Translations under genes and position numbers: made by a program
Shown here: one piece after another, positions 63,320 through 64,000 of the stretch
How positions within the stretch are numbered: the first letter of the stretch is position 1
Layout: every line of letters starts with the position of its first letter
Notes under the pieces: model-generated
What the model was told of the DNA's origin: nothing
Seen by the model: only the letters and a program-made list of their open reading frames with translations
The model's database searches: none
Source: Tepidanaerobacter sp. EBM-38
GTDB taxonomy: Bacteria > Bacillota > Thermosediminibacteria > Thermosediminibacterales > Tepidanaerobacteraceae
Length of the DNA stretch: 64,000 bases
Reading direction: 5' to 3'
Assembly (NCBI GenBank): GCA_001896545.1
Contig: MPOT01000027.1
Span: forward strand, 43,954-107,953

Positions 63320-63955
63320 ATGAATAGGATATGTAAAAAACTTTTATTAATTACTATTTCAATACTACTAGTTATTTCTGTAACAGCTTGTGGATCAAAA
63401 GAATCAAATCAGCCGGCAGGAGATAACGATTCCAGTAACAATTCACAAGAAATGTCCCAAGTAGTAGGGCTTGAAGGACCAATTGCTAAACAGCCTGCTC
63501 TTCTTACATCTATAGGTCAAAGTGCTGATGTAGAAATGGTAAAAGCTTTAATGGATAATGCTGGAATACAGTATAATTTAGATAAATTAGTAAAATCAGA
63601 TGAAATTGGTAATGAGAAAACGCTAGTTTTAGCAGTAGGAGGAAGTTCTAAGGGTTTAGGAGCAGCAGGAATTAATGCAGATGATGAATTGAAAAGATTG
63701 GAAGCATTACTTGACGCAGCTAAGGATAAAAATATGACTATTATAGTAGTTCATGTAGGCGGTGAAAACCGTAGGGGAGATTTATCCGATAAATTTATAG
63801 TTCCAGCAGCTAAAAAGGCTGATTATATTATTGTAGTTGAAGAAGGAAACAAAGACGGATTGTTTACTAAAATAGCATCGGAAAATAAAATTCCATTAGA
63901 TTCAGTAACAAATATAGCTGATGTTCTCGAACCTTTGAAGAATGCATTTGAATAA
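63320..63955 (+). CDS. Uncharacterised lipoprotein (DUF6305-like)
   Basis: A 212-residue predicted lipoprotein with lipobox VTAC (C24) and a Ser/Asn-rich linker. The domain begins PALLTSIGQSADVEMVKALM and contains GGSSKGLGAAGINADDELKR and IIVVHVGGENRRGDLSDKFI. It looks like an alpha/beta Rossmann-type fold; I associate the GQSAD start with the DUF6305 family but cannot confirm it. The ATG at 63320 has GGGAGGAG upstream. Probably co-transcribed with ggt (22-base gap). Confidence 0.7.
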   Translation: MNRICKKLLLITISILLVISVTACGSKESNQPAGDNDSSNNSQEMSQVVGLEGPIAKQPALLTSIGQSADVEMVKALMDNAGIQYNLDKLVKSDEIGNEKTLVLAVGGSSKGLGAAGINADDELKRLEALLDAAKDKNMTIIVVHVGGENRRGDLSDKFIVPAAKKADYIIVVEEGNKDGLFTKIASENKIPLDSVTNIADVLEPLKNAFE

Positions 63956-63965
63956 TAATTTATTG

Positions 63966-63994
63966 GAAAGCAGGAGATGGCATCTCCTGCTTTC
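63966..63994 (+). terminator. Intrinsic terminator after the lipoprotein gene
   Basis: GAAAGCAGGAGA / TCTCCTGCTTTC with loop TGGCA, at the right edge of the window. Confidence 0.75.
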
Positions 63995-64000
63995 TAAAAG

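Overview
The window reads as a stretch of chromosome from an anaerobic, endospore-forming, flagellated, AT-rich member of the Clostridia. This rests on the sporulation genes (spoIID, spoIIQ, spoIIID), flagellar rod genes, an oxygen-independent ribonucleotide reductase, a HydG-type [FeFe]-hydrogenase maturase, a V-type ATPase and many TTG/GTG starts behind strong Shine-Dalgarno sites. A Tepidanaerobacter/Thermosediminibacterales-like organism would fit, but that is inference; no rRNA is present. Nearly all genes are on the + strand; only a hydG-like pair and one tiny ORF near 58.6-60.5 kb are on the minus strand.

Layout. 0-3 kb: the end of a CZB-domain protein, dCMP deaminase, a TagO/WecA-type transferase and UDP-GlcNAc 2-epimerase. 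3.2-12.1 kb: a small AtpI-like gene and a nine-gene V-type ATPase operon in the Enterococcus ntpFIKECGABD order, with a K subunit carrying the sodium ligands. 12.3-24.2 kb: a glycosyltransferase, then ywmB-murA-spoIID-spoIIQ-spoIIID-mbl-flhO-flhP-flgJ-fabZ, which is the block that follows the F-type atp operon in Bacillus. The V-ATPase therefore appears to occupy the F-ATPase position. A T-box controlled tyrS ends this block.

24.3-44.1 kb: ogt, a Pit/DUF47 phosphate pair, and then a complete ethanolamine-utilisation microcompartment locus: eutS, a two-component system (EutW-like kinase, EutV-like ANTAR regulator), eutA-B-C-L-K-E-M-T, pduL, eutJ, a flavoprotein, eutN, pduS, pduT, a small module protein, eutH and, behind a terminator, eutP. 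Two tandem-hairpin ANTAR target sites, each overlapping an intrinsic terminator, precede eutS and eutA. No alcohol dehydrogenase is encoded here. Instead there is an electron-transfer set (PduS with two Fe-S motifs, PduT with the pore cysteine, a flavoprotein), which suggests that reducing equivalents leave the shell through Fe-S proteins.

44.1-64 kb: an NhaC antiporter with an aminotransferase; a CsoR-regulated copper module in which CopA is fused in frame to a CopZ domain that has its own internal ribosome binding site; assorted housekeeping genes (HlyIII, RDD, HAD, cyclase, M20 peptidase, HflX); a cobalamin riboswitch ahead of nrdDG; a HydG-like radical SAM protein lacking one auxiliary-cluster cysteine; a broken glutamate racemase gene; and a lipoprotein gamma-glutamyltransferase with a second lipoprotein.

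B12 is a theme: EutBC needs adenosylcobalamin, EutT makes it, EutA reactivates the enzyme, and the riboswitch should shut down the B12-independent reductase when cobalamin is plentiful.
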